Of a DNA stretch of 64,000 bases, positions 55,322 to 64,000 are shown one piece after another (within the stretch, counting starts at the first letter, position 1; each line of letters begins with the position of its first letter). Both the position numbers and the translations under genes were made by a program. The notes beneath the pieces were generated by a model that was not told the DNA's origin, ran no database searches, and saw only the letters and a list, made by a program, of their open reading frames with translations. Where the stretch lies: contig NHNY01000004.1 in NCBI GenBank assembly GCA_002786065.1, positions 62,001 to 126,000 of the forward strand. Direction: 5' to 3'. Source of the stretch: Microcyclospora pomicola (taxonomy: Eukaryota; Ascomycota; Dothideomycetes; Capnodiales).

Positions 55322-55881
55322 ATGTCTCTTCTCAAACCAACTAACAGGCTTGCAATCGTCGCCTCCCAACTCGTGAGCAGGAAAGCTGTACCCCCTGCGC
55401 CCCACCGAGCTTTCACGTCCAGCGTGCTCAAGATGGCCCCAACACAAGAGTGGATGGTCATTATCCCCGACAAACCCGGCATGCTGGAGACACGAATGAA
55501 GATCAGACCGTACGCTGGGAGTCTCCGCACAGCCAATCTGCACTACTGACTGTATGAAATGAACGTAGGGATCATCTCAATGCTCTCAAGCCTAATTTGG
55601 AGTCTGGCTTCGTCACTATGGGAGGTGCATCATTAGATGAGCCCATCAAAGAAGGACAAGGTCCAAAGGCGAATGGCAGCATCCTACTCGCCGTTGCAGA
55701 TACGAAGGAGGATGTGCTAGCGAAACTCGAAAAGGATCCATATGTTGCTGCTGGTGTATGGGATTTGAGCAAGGTGAGTGCAGAGACAGTGGCGAAAGGG
55801 CGGTGACGATTGGTTTCTGACATGTCTGCTGCATAGGCTCAGATCATTCCTTTCAAGTGCGCAGTGAGGACAGCATTGTAG
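55322..55881 (+). CDS. YCII-domain protein, probably mitochondrial
   Basis: Small protein with the YCII-related fold (dimeric alpha-beta barrel), 145 aa. Three exons: 55322-55509, 55569-55773 and 55837-55881; introns 59 nt (GTACGC, CGTAG) and 63 nt (GTGAGT, CATAG). The joins give RMKIRPDHLNALKPNLESGF and WDLSKAQIIPFKCAVRTAL. The N-terminus MSLLKPTNRLAIVASQLVSR with RAFTSSVLKMAP is basic and Ser-rich, typical of a mitochondrial presequence. The domain starts about residue 42 (EWMVIIPDKPGML). It continues through GGASLDEPIKEGQGPKANGS and ends in the conserved DPYVAAGVWDLS. Some family members bind or degrade small aromatic compounds, but no reaction can be assigned. A second in-frame ATG (MAPTQEW) could give a cytosolic form. 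Confidence 0.9.
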
Positions 55882-56378
55882 GAGTCTATAATGCAAAACT
55901 TCATTCCTCTGCGGACTTGCATGGATTTCAATTGTAGTAGTATTCGGTATCATACTTTGCTGCTGCTGCTCCGGCACATCGCCCCTGACTTGCCGTATAA
56001 CTGATCGCCCGCAAAAACCGACAAGCCGAAGCTGTTATATACTACAGTTGCATGGCTTGGAAGCTGGATTGAACACGAAGCTCATTGGCCCATGATGATC
56101 CAGGCGCCGCTTGGGAGGTTCCGCATAGTTGTTGTAGCTGTTCGAGGTCCGCTTTCCCTTGGCCGTAGTTCGCATGATTCACTGAACTGGCTATATGTGC
56201 AACGTGACGCTGTTCCCGTCCGCGGCATGGACAATATCTTGAAACTCAATCAGATGTAAAGGAGTCGTAAATTATGGCTTCATGCTGACAAACATCCTCT
56301 CAGGATCTCGATCCTGCAAATGCATTCCAGAGGTTCTACCATACCCTTCAGACCCGACTCCTTGCTCATTTTTCGATC
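55882..56378. other. Intergenic, GST promoter
   Basis: About 0.5 kb between two plus-strand genes. An ATG at 56282 opens a long frame overlapping the GST gene in another register. If transcribed, it would act as an overlapping upstream ORF, but the transcription start is unknown. Confidence 0.45.
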
Positions 56379-57095
56379 ATGATGGAGTCCCCGTCTCAAG
56401 TGCAGACAGCTACGGGCCCACACATCACACTGTACCGCAAAGATGGCGCTTGTTCAATCGCCGCGCACATGCTTCTGAAGGAACTCAACTTGCCGTTCCA
56501 AGATGTCCCAATGCGGGCCGGCGCTTCTGGCTACGAGCCTGCAGACAAGAACATGACCCGCCAGGACTTTCTGCAACTCAATCCAGCCGGCTTGGTTCCT
56601 ACGCTCGTCGTAGATGGCACTACAACTATCACCGAGCTGTCTGCTGTCCTGACTTACATATCCAGTCTAGCACCGGAGCGCGGTCTGACCGGTCATACGC
56701 CACTGGAGGCTGCCAGGGTACTGGAATGCATGTCTTGGCTAAGTGTGACGTTGAATGAGTATGGGTTTGCTGGATACTGGCGGCCGAGCCGAATGGTGGG
56801 TGAGCATGCATCCAAGGAGGCAGAAGAAGCTGTACAGGCCCACGGGAAGACAACGATCCTTAATGGCTTTGCTCGCATTGACAGAGATATTGCCAGCAGC
56901 GACCATGCGGTCGCCAATCATCTCACGGTCGTGGACATGATGCTGCATACCTTCTGGCGCTGGGGTATAGAGGGAGGGTTTGACATGGAACCATATCCCA
57001 ATTTCAAGCAGCTTGCGTCTACGGTAGAGCAGGTGAAAAGTGTGAGAGACACACTGGCGGCGGAAAACATTCCACTGCACTTCTTCTCATCATAG
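56379..57095 (+). CDS. Glutathione S-transferase
   Basis: Cytosolic-type glutathione S-transferase, single exon, 238 aa (starting MMESP; the second Met is 3 nt downstream). The N-terminal thioredoxin-like domain starts near residue 15 (ITLYRKDGACSIAAHMLLKE) and runs to about 100. It includes LNPAGLVPTLVVDGTTTITE, with the cis-proline (VPTL) and the glutathione-binding Glu-Leu/Ser (TELSAVLTYI). The helical C-terminal domain follows from about 110, with LTVVDMMLHTFWRW containing the N-capping box Asp. The Ser-x-Ala pattern near residue 26 (GACSIAAH) suggests Ser-class or Ure2/GTT-like chemistry; this is tentative. No targeting signal. Likely role: detoxification or stress defence, with substrate unknown. 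Confidence 0.9.
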   Translation: MMESPSQVQTATGPHITLYRKDGACSIAAHMLLKELNLPFQDVPMRAGASGYEPADKNMTRQDFLQLNPAGLVPTLVVDGTTTITELSAVLTYISSLAPERGLTGHTPLEAARVLECMSWLSVTLNEYGFAGYWRPSRMVGEHASKEAEEAVQAHGKTTILNGFARIDRDIASSDHAVANHLTVVDMMLHTFWRWGIEGGFDMEPYPNFKQLASTVEQVKSVRDTLAAENIPLHFFSS

Positions 57096-57373
57096 AATTT
57101 TAGATACCACTGCGTTCACCAGTACTATCCAAACAATGTTGGTGTATTTGAGTGGAAGGAGTAGAGTTGTTCATGTAGACAACCTATCAAGATGTGCAAT
57201 GATGCAAGCACAAACTAGGCTCGATTCGTGCTCGAAAAGTCGAAAAGTCCAGACCTGACGCAAGGGTCCCGCACTGTAAGTGACTGTATGTGATTTCGAT
57301 CGCGTTGCTCTGCCATTGACATACCAGATACTACTGTGCTGGTAGTAAAGCTGCCTGTGTCACTTGACCCAAC

Positions 57374-58645
57374 ATGTCGATCTTCGGCCAGTACTTCCGC
57401 GTGTCGACGTATGGCGAGTCGCATGGAAAGAGCGTGGGCTGTATAGTCGATGGCTGCCCGCCAGGCCTACGGTTGACAGAGGATGATATCCAACCACAGA
57501 TGACCCGTCGGCGACCAGGACAAAGCGCACTCACAACGCCGCGAAATGAGAAGGACCGGGTAGAGATTCAGAGCGGGACAGAGCTTGGAGTGACGCTTGG
57601 ATCGCCAATTGCGCTGCGGGTTATGAACGAGGATCAACGACCAAAGGATTATGGCGGAGGCGGAAAGAACATTGATGCATTTCCCCGGCCGAGTCACGCA
57701 GACTGGACATATCTGGAGAAGTACGGTGTCAAGTCAAGCTCGGGTGGTGGACGGAGTAGTGCAAGAGAGACGATTGGAAGAGTAGCAGCTGGTGCGATCG
57801 CAGAAAAGTACTTGAGTGTTGCCCATGGCGTGGAGATTGTCGCTTTCACGTCGTCAGTCGGTCATGAATACCTCTTCCCGCCGACCAAGGAACATCCGAC
57901 CCAGTCGACCAACCCCGCGTTCTTGGACTTGATTGATCGCGTGACGAGGGAGTCGGTGGATGAATTCTTGCCAGTCCGATGTCCCGAAGCAAGCACGAAC
58001 GAGAGAATCGCCAACTTGATTGCAGAGTTCCGGGACAGGCAAGACAGTATCGGGGGAACAGTCACATGCGTGATCCGCAATTGCCCATCAGGATTGGGAG
58101 AGCCGTGCTTTGACAAGTTGGAGGCAACTCTGGCTCATGCTATGCTATCCATCCCTGCGACCAAAGGATTTGAGATCGGGTCTGGGTTTGGAGGCTGCGA
58201 AGTGCCTGGTTCTGTTCACAATGACCCGTTTGTGAAAGCTGCACCTATGCCACCATCAGAGCTCAACAGCTCGCAACCTGCTCGGACCCGACCGCGGCTG
58301 ACCACCAAAACAAACAACTCTGGTGGTATCCAGGGCGGCATCTCGAATGGAGCACATATCTACTTCAACGTTGCCTTCAAGCCCCCAGCGACAATTGGTC
58401 AAGCACAGACGACTGTGGGCTACGACGAAGAGGAAGGCGTGCTGCAGGCCAAAGGTCGTCATGACCCATGCGTCATTCCCCGTGCTGTGCCTATCGTAGA
58501 GAGTATGGCGGCTCTCGTCATTATGGACGCATTGTTGGCTCAAAGTGCGCGGCAAAGTGCCCGAAGCCTGTTGCCAGTGCTGGAGACCACTCTTCCAGTC
58601 TCGGAGCAGAACAACAATCTGACCAATGGTCACACGGCGAAGTAA
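57374..58645 (+). CDS. aro2: Chorismate synthase
   Basis: Last step of the shikimate pathway: 5-enolpyruvylshikimate 3-phosphate to chorismate, using reduced FMN; the precursor step for aromatic amino acids. Single exon, 423 aa, slightly longer than bacterial forms (about 360) because of inserts typical of fungi. Signatures visible: [20 protein letters not shown] at the start, [73 protein letters not shown], and [20 protein letters not shown] near the C-terminus. These cover the flavin and substrate sites. The tail of about 20 residues ([14 protein letters not shown]) is disordered. Fungal chorismate synthases usually carry their own NADPH:flavin reductase activity (bifunctional). No Gcn4/CpcA-type TGACTCA was seen in the 278 bp upstream. 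Confidence 0.97.
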   Translation: MSIFGQYFRVSTYGESHGKSVGCIVDGCPPGLRLTEDDIQPQMTRRRPGQSALTTPRNEKDRVEIQSGTELGVTLGSPIALRVMNEDQRPKDYGGGGKNIDAFPRPSHADWTYLEKYGVKSSSGGGRSSARETIGRVAAGAIAEKYLSVAHGVEIVAFTSSVGHEYLFPPTKEHPTQSTNPAFLDLIDRVTRESVDEFLPVRCPEASTNERIANLIAEFRDRQDSIGGTVTCVIRNCPSGLGEPCFDKLEATLAHAMLSIPATKGFEIGSGFGGCEVPGSVHNDPFVKAAPMPPSELNSSQPARTRPRLTTKTNNSGGIQGGISNGAHIYFNVAFKPPATIGQAQTTVGYDEEEGVLQAKGRHDPCVIPRAVPIVESMAALVIMDALLAQSARQSARSLLPVLETTLPVSEQNNNLTNGHTAK

Positions 58646-59118
58646 AGCATATTTATATCCAAAGACGTTTGCTTCAAACATGTTCAGATCGTTGATGTGT
58701 GCATGAAATTAAGCCATATTCAATTTCACCTATTTGGCTTGGCATTGTTGGCACCGATTGCATGAATTATCTTTCACGGCCGTAAGTTCCTGCAGGTCGA
58801 GAGTGCCTTGATCTCTAGTCTGAGCGGACCAGATACAGCAAGACATTGTCCAACCCAGATCCCATGCCACTCGCTTGTTTGCGTCCACGTTCATATCCTA
58901 GGCATTGGCTTTTCGCAACACATCGACATCGTACACGTCCCCACTACGAGGTCCCATGATCTCCCACTACCTCCCCACGCCCCGAAACCCCTGGCTCATC
59001 CATAGCTTAGACTTTCGTCCGATGCCCAACCTTACCACTTTCCACGCCAAGGCCACTGTCCCCCAGATGATGATTTTCTAGCACAGCACAGTCCGCGCAA
59101 CATGACCGCCAATACCCT
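58646..59118. other. Convergent 3' flanks of aro2 and dynein light chain
   Basis: 473 bp between two converging genes. No gene recognised; presumably 3' UTRs. Confidence 0.5.
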
Positions 59119-59626
59119 TCACACGGCGATCCAGATGACACTGATGACGATGTCCATCCCCTTTGCGAGTCCCCCCTCGTACTTGTAGCTCCACATGCCG
59201 TCCTTCTCGTTGTTCCAGAACGCGCCGCTGGCGCTGTGCATGCCGCGACGGCCGACCTTCTTGGACTCCTCATGGCCCATGGTCACGCCGTCCTCCTCGC
59301 CCTGCTGGCCCTCCGCCCGCGGATCCGACAGGTGCTGGATGATGGTGCTGTTGACCGCGAACTTGTACTTGGTCCCGCTCGGCTCGGACTCGGAGATGAG
59401 CGCCTTGAGGATGCTGTTGATGATGCTCGTGTTCCATTGCGCCGTCTGGGTGTGGTCGTAGGAGACCGCGGTCGACAGCGCGGTCGTGCATGCGTCGTTC
59501 GAGATCTGCGTCAGACGGGTCGTCGCGATGGGCTGTGGTGCAGGTTTGTCAGCTTTCTGTCAGTGGCTTGAAGCGGCGCTGATGATGGTGGGGGAGGTGG
59601 GAGAGATGTACGCTGTTGGTGGCCAT
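59119..59626 (-). CDS. Tctex1-type dynein light chain
   Basis: Light chain of cytoplasmic dynein (DYNLT/Tctex family), 142 aa, which links motor complexes to cargo. Two exons: 59626-59612 (15 nt, coding MATNS) and 59532-59119; intron 79 nt (GTACAT, CCACAG). Without the first exon there is no ATG in the reading frame, which supports the splice. The domain covers almost all of the protein: TTRLTQISNDACTTALSTAV, WNTSIINSILKALI, YKFAVNSTIIQHLSD, then the family signature GMHSASGAFWNNEKDGMWSY and KYEGGLAKGMDIVISVIWIA at the end. A charged insert (DPRAEGQQGEEDGVTMGHEE) in the loop after the third strand is longer than in animal Tctex1. Exon 2 has high GC3. Starts head to head with vtc1, 382 bp apart. 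Confidence 0.92.
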
Positions 59627-60008
59627 GGTCAACTAGGTATGATCGTTGATGCGATTGACGTGATAGTCTGGACCGAGCGCGAAGAAGATGTGTTTTGGGT
59701 GTATGGTGGATTGGGTAAAGGACGTTATCTCTGTTGCGACGACTCGGCACGACGAATGTTTGTAAATGTGGAGCTGTCGTGCAGCGAACTCGGTCCGTTA
59801 CTGCCTGCAGGCCGAGACATTAAGCTTACGGTCATAGCCGCTCTTAGCTCAAACACGTGGGTATGTTGCTGTGTCTACAGTGGGGTACGAGCTTTATAGA
59901 GAGCTTGCTTTTCTTCTCGACGAGTCCATTGGACTTCATCCTCGTCTCTGTGCTACTGCACTCATACATTTGCGTCCTCTCACAGATCCAGCAAGCCAGG
60001 AATTCACC
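59627..60008. promoter_or_regulatory. Bidirectional promoter, dynein light chain / vtc1
   Basis: A 382 bp region separating the ATGs of two divergent genes, so both promoters lie within it. It contains the CACGTGGG site listed separately. Confidence 0.6.
59854..59861 (+). promoter_or_regulatory. CACGTGGG, Pho4/NUC-1 type site upstream of vtc1
   Basis: An exact CACGTGGG, the high-affinity site of the phosphate-starvation bHLH factor (Pho4 in yeast, NUC-1 in Neurospora). It lies 148 nt before the vtc1 ATG. Yeast VTC1 (PHM4) belongs to the PHO regulon, so the placement makes sense. Function here is inferred. Confidence 0.55.
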
Positions 60009-60464
60009 ATGTCTTCCCAGCCCCTTCTCCAGACCGCTCCAGGTACGCTCAACCCTAGTCTCAATGCGTGCCAGCAACCACCCAGCCACTAACAGTACAC
60101 CGCACTCACAGGCAAGCGCATCGCCCTCCCCACCCGCGTCGAGCCCAAAGTCTTCTTCGCCAACGAGCGAACCTTCCTCTCATGGCTCAACTTCACCGTC
60201 ATCCTCGGCGGTCTCGCCATGGGTCTGCTCAACTTCGGCGACCGCGTCGGGCAGATCTCCGCCGGACTCTTCACGCTCGTGGCGCTCGCGGCCATGATCT
60301 ACGCCCTCGTGACCTTCCACTGGCGAGCCAAGAGCATCCGAATGCGCGGCCAGGGCGGGTTCGACGATCGATTCGGCCCTACTGTATTGGCGATTGCGCT
60401 GTTGGCGGCGATTGTGGTCAACTTTATCTTGCGGGTCACTGGGGCTGCGGGCAGCCACAACTAG
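60009..60464 (+). CDS. vtc1: Vacuolar transporter chaperone Vtc1
   Basis: Small membrane subunit of the VTC polyphosphate polymerase, which makes polyphosphate from ATP and passes it into the vacuole. Two exons: 60009-60042 and 60112-60464, intron 69 nt (GTACGC, TCACAG); 128 aa, close to the yeast protein (129 aa). The join gives [20 protein letters not shown]. The conserved DUF202-type core opens with [20 protein letters not shown]. Three membrane segments follow (about 38-57, 66-85, 103-123), with the intervening [20 protein letters not shown] loop. The 5' part of exon 2 is very GC-rich at third positions. A CACGTGGG phosphate-response-type site lies 148 nt upstream, in line with the known PHO control of VTC genes in yeast. 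Confidence 0.96.
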
Positions 60465-61050
60465 ACGCAGTCTAGAGAAACTCATGAGTCGGCGGGGTGT
60501 AATGGGGAATTCCCGTGGCTATGTTGGGACGGTCGTGGAGATCGTGGTCAGTCATGCGTGATGCATCGACATATCTGAGAGTGTCAGTCGATGGGTTGCT
60601 ACGAAACGACTCGAATGTCAATGTGGATGAACTGGTCGTGCCGAGAAATCGTTACATTCACGGATCTCAGAAGGCGTTTTGTTAGTTTTATCGAGACAGC
60701 TCTGTATATACTTGAAGCTCGAATTTAGAAGTAGATAGCTCTTGGACATTGAGCTTACCCTAAATCACTTCAGTCTTGATTACGGGTTATGAAGGTTATC
60801 GATTGTAATGTTTGATTCGTCCGATTCGCAACTTCCAAGCCACCGCAACCAATTGTGACCATTAGAGCAGATAAGGTACATACTTGTACCAGTACCAAAG
60901 AGACGATACATGTCTCCAAAGCGTAGATTAGATAAGATCTCATGGGCCTGCGAGCGAATATCATCTTGCATGCACGATTGCCACCTCGAACATACAGGGC
61001 GTCTGAATGTCATTGAAAGTATCTATCTACATGTCGTACCACTCAACAAC
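60465..61050. other. Convergent 3' flanks of vtc1 and vps29
   Basis: 586 bp between converging genes. No gene recognised. Short minus-strand frames at 60770-61013 are not convincing. Confidence 0.5.
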
Positions 61051-61870
61051 TCAAGACGCCACCGCATTCTTCCGGAACGACACCTTTTCCACCCCAACGG
61101 TCTCGTTTCCTTCAGCATCCTTCTTTAGCTGATAGACATACAATACCAGCACATCGCCTTGGACATCCATGAGTACGAAGCTCGGGATGTTGCCGTCCTC
61201 ACCATCCTCACCCCCCAAACCTTCGTCGATCCACGACACGGCACCCGTGGCCGAGCCTGGGTTCACGAAGAACTTCCCCTCCATCTCGTACGCCTCGAAC
61301 TTGCACGTTCCGCCCCAGCACAGCACGTCCACGTCCATCTGCCGGGCAGCGATCAGCAGTGCATCCGGATCACCGGGAGGGATGATCGAGTCTCCGTGTG
61401 TGAACCCTATCCTGAGGCTGCCGTGTGTGACCACTTTTGAGAGCGCAGTTGGGATGGGGAAGCCAGCCTCAGGCGCGGTCCCTGGCGCACCACCTTGCTG
61501 AGCATATGGAGCTGGAGGAGCTGTCGAAGTGAGAGGGATGTCGAAGTCGCCCTTGACAAGCTGCAGATCAGGCGCTAGTTGACGCAGAAAGGCGTAGACG
61601 GATGGAGAGGTAAGGTTGCCGAGACATAGGATCTGGCCGATCTTGCCGGGCGTGAGGAGTTTCTTGAACTGATGACCCGCGTGTGTCAATACGAAATGCC
61701 ATACGCGAGATGTATGTTACTTGGATGTACCTTGGCGGGAATGTCCTACACCTCAGCCGTCAGCCTGGCTGGGTCCACGTTTGGCAGTCTCAAGACATGG
61801 TTGTGCAGCTCACGATTGCGCGATCGGGTATGAAGAGGTCGCCGAGGACCAGGACGAGTCTCGCTGCCAT
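61051..61870 (-). CDS. vps29: Retromer subunit Vps29
   Basis: Metallophosphoesterase-fold subunit of the retromer (with Vps26 and Vps35), which recycles cargo from endosomes to the Golgi. Three exons: 61870-61814 (57 nt), 61745-61731 (15 nt) and 61668-61051; introns 68 nt (GTGAGC, GTGTAG) and 62 nt (GTACAT, ATCAG); 229 aa. The joins give MAARLVLVLGDLFIPDRAI, then DIPAK, then FKKLLTPGKIGQILCLGNLT, an exact family match. Motifs of the phosphoesterase fold: GDLFIP, LCLGNLTSP, VKGDFD, FTHGDSIIPPGD and LCWGGTCKFEAYE. The final FVNPGSATGAVSW is also conserved. A Pro/Gly/Ala-rich loop (about 80-110, APYAQQGGAPGTAPE) is longer than in animals (182 aa total), as in other fungi. Starts head to head with the aminotransferase, 538 bp apart. 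Confidence 0.96.
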
Positions 61871-62407
61871 TCCTCACGATGCGTCGCTACTCAACACAGT
61901 CGAAGATTGTGTTTCGGTCAAGGAGCAATGACGAACAAGTGAAGTGAGGTTCATGCATGGGCTGCTGCTCCACATTCGTGCTGATGCTTGGTCTGATGAG
62001 GCTCTGCGGCGCTGTCCGAAGTGCCTGAACCGATGAGCCATTGACCTGAACGGATCACGTGCTCGAGATTTGTCAAAAACTGGCTGTTTCTTCTGCCGAA
62101 TGTACTGACACGACGGTTTGGGAGGGTAAGATAATTGCACTACAGACACTAATAGCGTTAACTCATGCAACGGACACATTCCCTTACATCGTTTATACCC
62201 ACGGCCACTCACTGATTCGAAAAATCCCGTGCAAGTTGACTCCGCTCAATTGCCGGCCTCTGTTAAGGCATCCTAAGAGGCCGTGTCCCACCATCTTACG
62301 TCTACATTTTCTGCGAGCCAATTTCTCCTCACGTCGAGTCCATTGGCGTCCGTCCTGGTCCGAGGCTTTTATATATCTCCCAATATCCAGCTGTTGTGCG
62401 GCCACAA
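61871..62407. promoter_or_regulatory. Divergent promoter region, vps29 / agx1
   Basis: 537 bp between the two start codons. A CACGTG core near 62056 and a TATA-like TTATATAT (62369-62376) are visible; the latter lies only 32-39 nt before the first agx1 ATG. Confidence 0.45.
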
Positions 62408-63856
62408 ATGCCACGCTTCCAGTTCCCCGTAACAACTCGAACCGCCCTCTCTTCCGTCATCACCCCGCCATCGCGTCTCCTGCATCGGACCCCACCATCC
62501 TTCTCCGCTAAACTGGCTCCTCCACGTGAAAGACTCTCGCTCTTGACGAGGCACTTCTCTTCGTCTCCTACTTTTCAATCATCTCCGTTGAATACGCCAT
62601 ACTCCGTCGATCGTGACAGTAACGCCAGTCCATCCCGCCCCTTCAGCGCCACGACAGAAGCACTGCAAGAACAAGAAGAGCGACCAGCCGAGAAGATGTC
62701 TAATCAAGCACCCCACCCAGCCTTGCTCATCCCAGGCCCCATCGAGTTCGACGATGAGGTGCTTCAGAGTATGAGCCACTACTCCGAGAGTCATGTCGGC
62801 CAGCCGTTCGTCAACACCTTCGGCGATGTCCTGTCAATGCTCCGAAAGCTGTTCCAGACCACAGATCCCAAGAGTCAGCCCTTTGTCATTTCTGGTTCAG
62901 GCACGCTTGGATGGGATCAGGTTGCTGCCAACCTGTCGGAACCTGGTGACGACGTCCTTGTCCTTCACACTGGGTACTTCGCCGATTCGTTCGCCGACTG
63001 CTTCGAGACATACCGCGTCAAGCCAACACAACTCAAGGCTCCTATTGGCGACCGACCACAACTGGATGAGATCGAGAAGGCACTGAAGGAGAAAGACTAC
63101 AAGCTCATTACCGTCACTCACACCGATACCAGCACTGGTGTCCTCTCGGAGATTGAGCCTCTTGCCAAACTTGTCAAGAAGGTCTCCCCCAACACCCTGA
63201 TCATTGTCGATGGTGTATGCAGCGTGGGCTGTGAGGACATCAAATTCGACGAATGGGGTATTGATGCGGTCATCACTGCTTCCCAAAAGGCCATCGGATG
63301 TCCTGCCGGTCTGTCCATCCTCATGGCTTCTGGCCGAGCGATCGAGACCTTCAAGGCTCGCAAGACTCCTCCTGGTTCATACTTCGGCAGCTGGAAGAAC
63401 TGGCTCCCCATCATGCAGAACTACGAAGCAAAGAAGCCATCATACTTTGCCACCCCATCACCACAATTGATTCACGCCCTGCACACCTCCCTCACCCAGA
63501 TCCTCAGCCGCCCGCTCGAGGAGCGATTCCAGATCCACAAGGACGTATCACAGAAGATCAAGAAGGCTGTCGCAGATCTCGGCCTGAAACAACTGGCCAC
63601 CAAGCCCGAGAACCAGGCCAACGGAATGACCGCCATCTATCTCCCCGATGGCTTCACGCCCCCTGACGTTCTCCCCTCCCTGTTGAAGAAGGGTGTCATC
63701 TTCGCCGGTGGTCTTCACAAGCAGATCGCCACCAAGTACATCCGCTTCGGACACATGGGTGTCTCGGTCACCGACCCCAAGCGCGACGATGTGGACCGCG
63801 CCCTGACCGCGTTGAAGGAGGGCTTGGCAGAGGCGGGCTACAAGGCGCCGAACTAG
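62408..63856 (+). CDS. agx1: Alanine-glyoxylate / serine-pyruvate aminotransferase
   Basis: Class V PLP-dependent aminotransferase converting glyoxylate plus alanine to glycine plus pyruvate, related to yeast Agx1. Single exon, 482 aa from ATG 62408. The frame is open a few codons upstream but without ATG. The first about 95 residues are Arg/Ser-rich and acid-poor (FQFPVTTRTALSSVITPPSR, LTRHFSSSPTF), a clear mitochondrial presequence; the enzyme itself begins about ATG 62696 (MSNQAPHPALLIPGPIEFDD). Conserved parts: SGSGTLGWDQVAANL, HTDTSTGVLSEIEPLAKLVK, VDGVCSVGCEDIKFDEWGID, and the PLP lysine K294 in ITASQKAIGCPAGLS. The C-terminus (KAPN) has no peroxisomal PTS1 signal. Two in-frame starts could yield mitochondrial and cytosolic forms. 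The window ends 144 nt after the stop, in the 3' flank. Confidence 0.95.
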   Translation: MPRFQFPVTTRTALSSVITPPSRLLHRTPPSFSAKLAPPRERLSLLTRHFSSSPTFQSSPLNTPYSVDRDSNASPSRPFSATTEALQEQEERPAEKMSNQAPHPALLIPGPIEFDDEVLQSMSHYSESHVGQPFVNTFGDVLSMLRKLFQTTDPKSQPFVISGSGTLGWDQVAANLSEPGDDVLVLHTGYFADSFADCFETYRVKPTQLKAPIGDRPQLDEIEKALKEKDYKLITVTHTDTSTGVLSEIEPLAKLVKKVSPNTLIIVDGVCSVGCEDIKFDEWGIDAVITASQKAIGCPAGLSILMASGRAIETFKARKTPPGSYFGSWKNWLPIMQNYEAKKPSYFATPSPQLIHALHTSLTQILSRPLEERFQIHKDVSQKIKKAVADLGLKQLATKPENQANGMTAIYLPDGFTPPDVLPSLLKKGVIFAGGLHKQIATKYIRFGHMGVSVTDPKRDDVDRALTALKEGLAEAGYKAPN

Positions 63857-64000
63857 ACGATGATGCTGTTTCTTACCATCTATCTTTGATGCCATGCACC
63901 GTATTGAGTTGTACATAAAGCTTGGCATATCACCATTCTGTATGCCATGGTACATACACTAATTTACCAAATGAGAAATGCATTGATGTAGGCTTCGTTT

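Noticed and set aside
56282-56758. A 158-codon frame overlapping the GST gene
   Set aside because: It is a shadow of the GST frame and has no family features. It is kept only as a possible upstream ATG.
46432-58645. A biosynthetic or catabolic cluster around the mannosidase, GST and chorismate synthase
   Set aside because: There is no core synthase, pathway regulator or transporter set. The genes are unrelated housekeeping and accessory functions in mixed orientation.
62396-62407. A four-codon longer N-terminus for the aminotransferase, starting at GTG
   Set aside because: The codon at 62396 is GTG. The first ATG is 62408, and the presequence is complete from there.

Overview
The window looks like nuclear DNA of a filamentous ascomycete (Pezizomycotina, probably Dothideomycetes). 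The evidence is short introns (47-177 nt, mostly 50-80) with GT..AG ends and CTGAC/CTAAC-type branch points, moderate GC, and families typical of moulds: an FlbA-type RGS protein, DUF3405, DUF7918 and a GH92 mannosidase. The class-level placement is an inference. I recognise 23 protein genes and built spliced models by hand where introns occur. I see no rRNA or tRNA gene, CRISPR array, recognisable transposon or viral remnant, and no secondary-metabolite cluster.

Layout. 0.6-9.5 kb: casein kinase I, Nup133 and the Fe-S assembly factor Dre2, all on the minus strand. 10.1-16.7 kb: a secreted histidine acid phosphatase (+), checkpoint kinase Chk1 (-) and the RGS regulator FlbA (-). 16.7-24.4 kb: a gene-poor stretch of 7.7 kb. 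24.4-32.1 kb: a DUF3405 membrane protein (+), a vacuolar-type amino acid transporter (+), a mitochondrial J-protein (-) and mitochondrial porin (-). 32.1-36 kb: a 3.9 kb head-to-head gap. 36-45.6 kb: a Cdc25-like Ras exchange factor with an SH3 domain (+), a CHY/RING zinc-finger E3 (+) and Sec23 (-). 46.4-53.7 kb: a GH92 mannosidase (-), a TatD nuclease (+) and two tandem DUF7918 paralogues (-). 55.3-58.6 kb: a YCII-domain protein, a glutathione S-transferase and chorismate synthase (all +). 59.1-63.9 kb: a Tctex-type dynein light chain (-) head to head with Vtc1 (+), then Vps29 (-) head to head with alanine-glyoxylate aminotransferase (+).

Most of this is housekeeping content: signalling (CK1, Chk1, FlbA, Cdc25), trafficking (Sec23, Vps29, dynein light chain, Vtc1), mitochondria (porin, J-protein, Agx) and primary metabolism. 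Genes are monocistronic, and adjacency mainly matters where divergent pairs share promoters. The points most worth a second look are the DUF7918 tandem pair, a phosphate-regulon-type CACGTGGG site upstream of vtc1, an N-terminally extended porin, upstream ORFs before the Ras exchange factor and the CHY/RING gene, a likely dual start in the aminotransferase, and very short exons in chk1 (18 nt) and vps29 (15 nt). I found no convincing evidence of an entirely new biological system.
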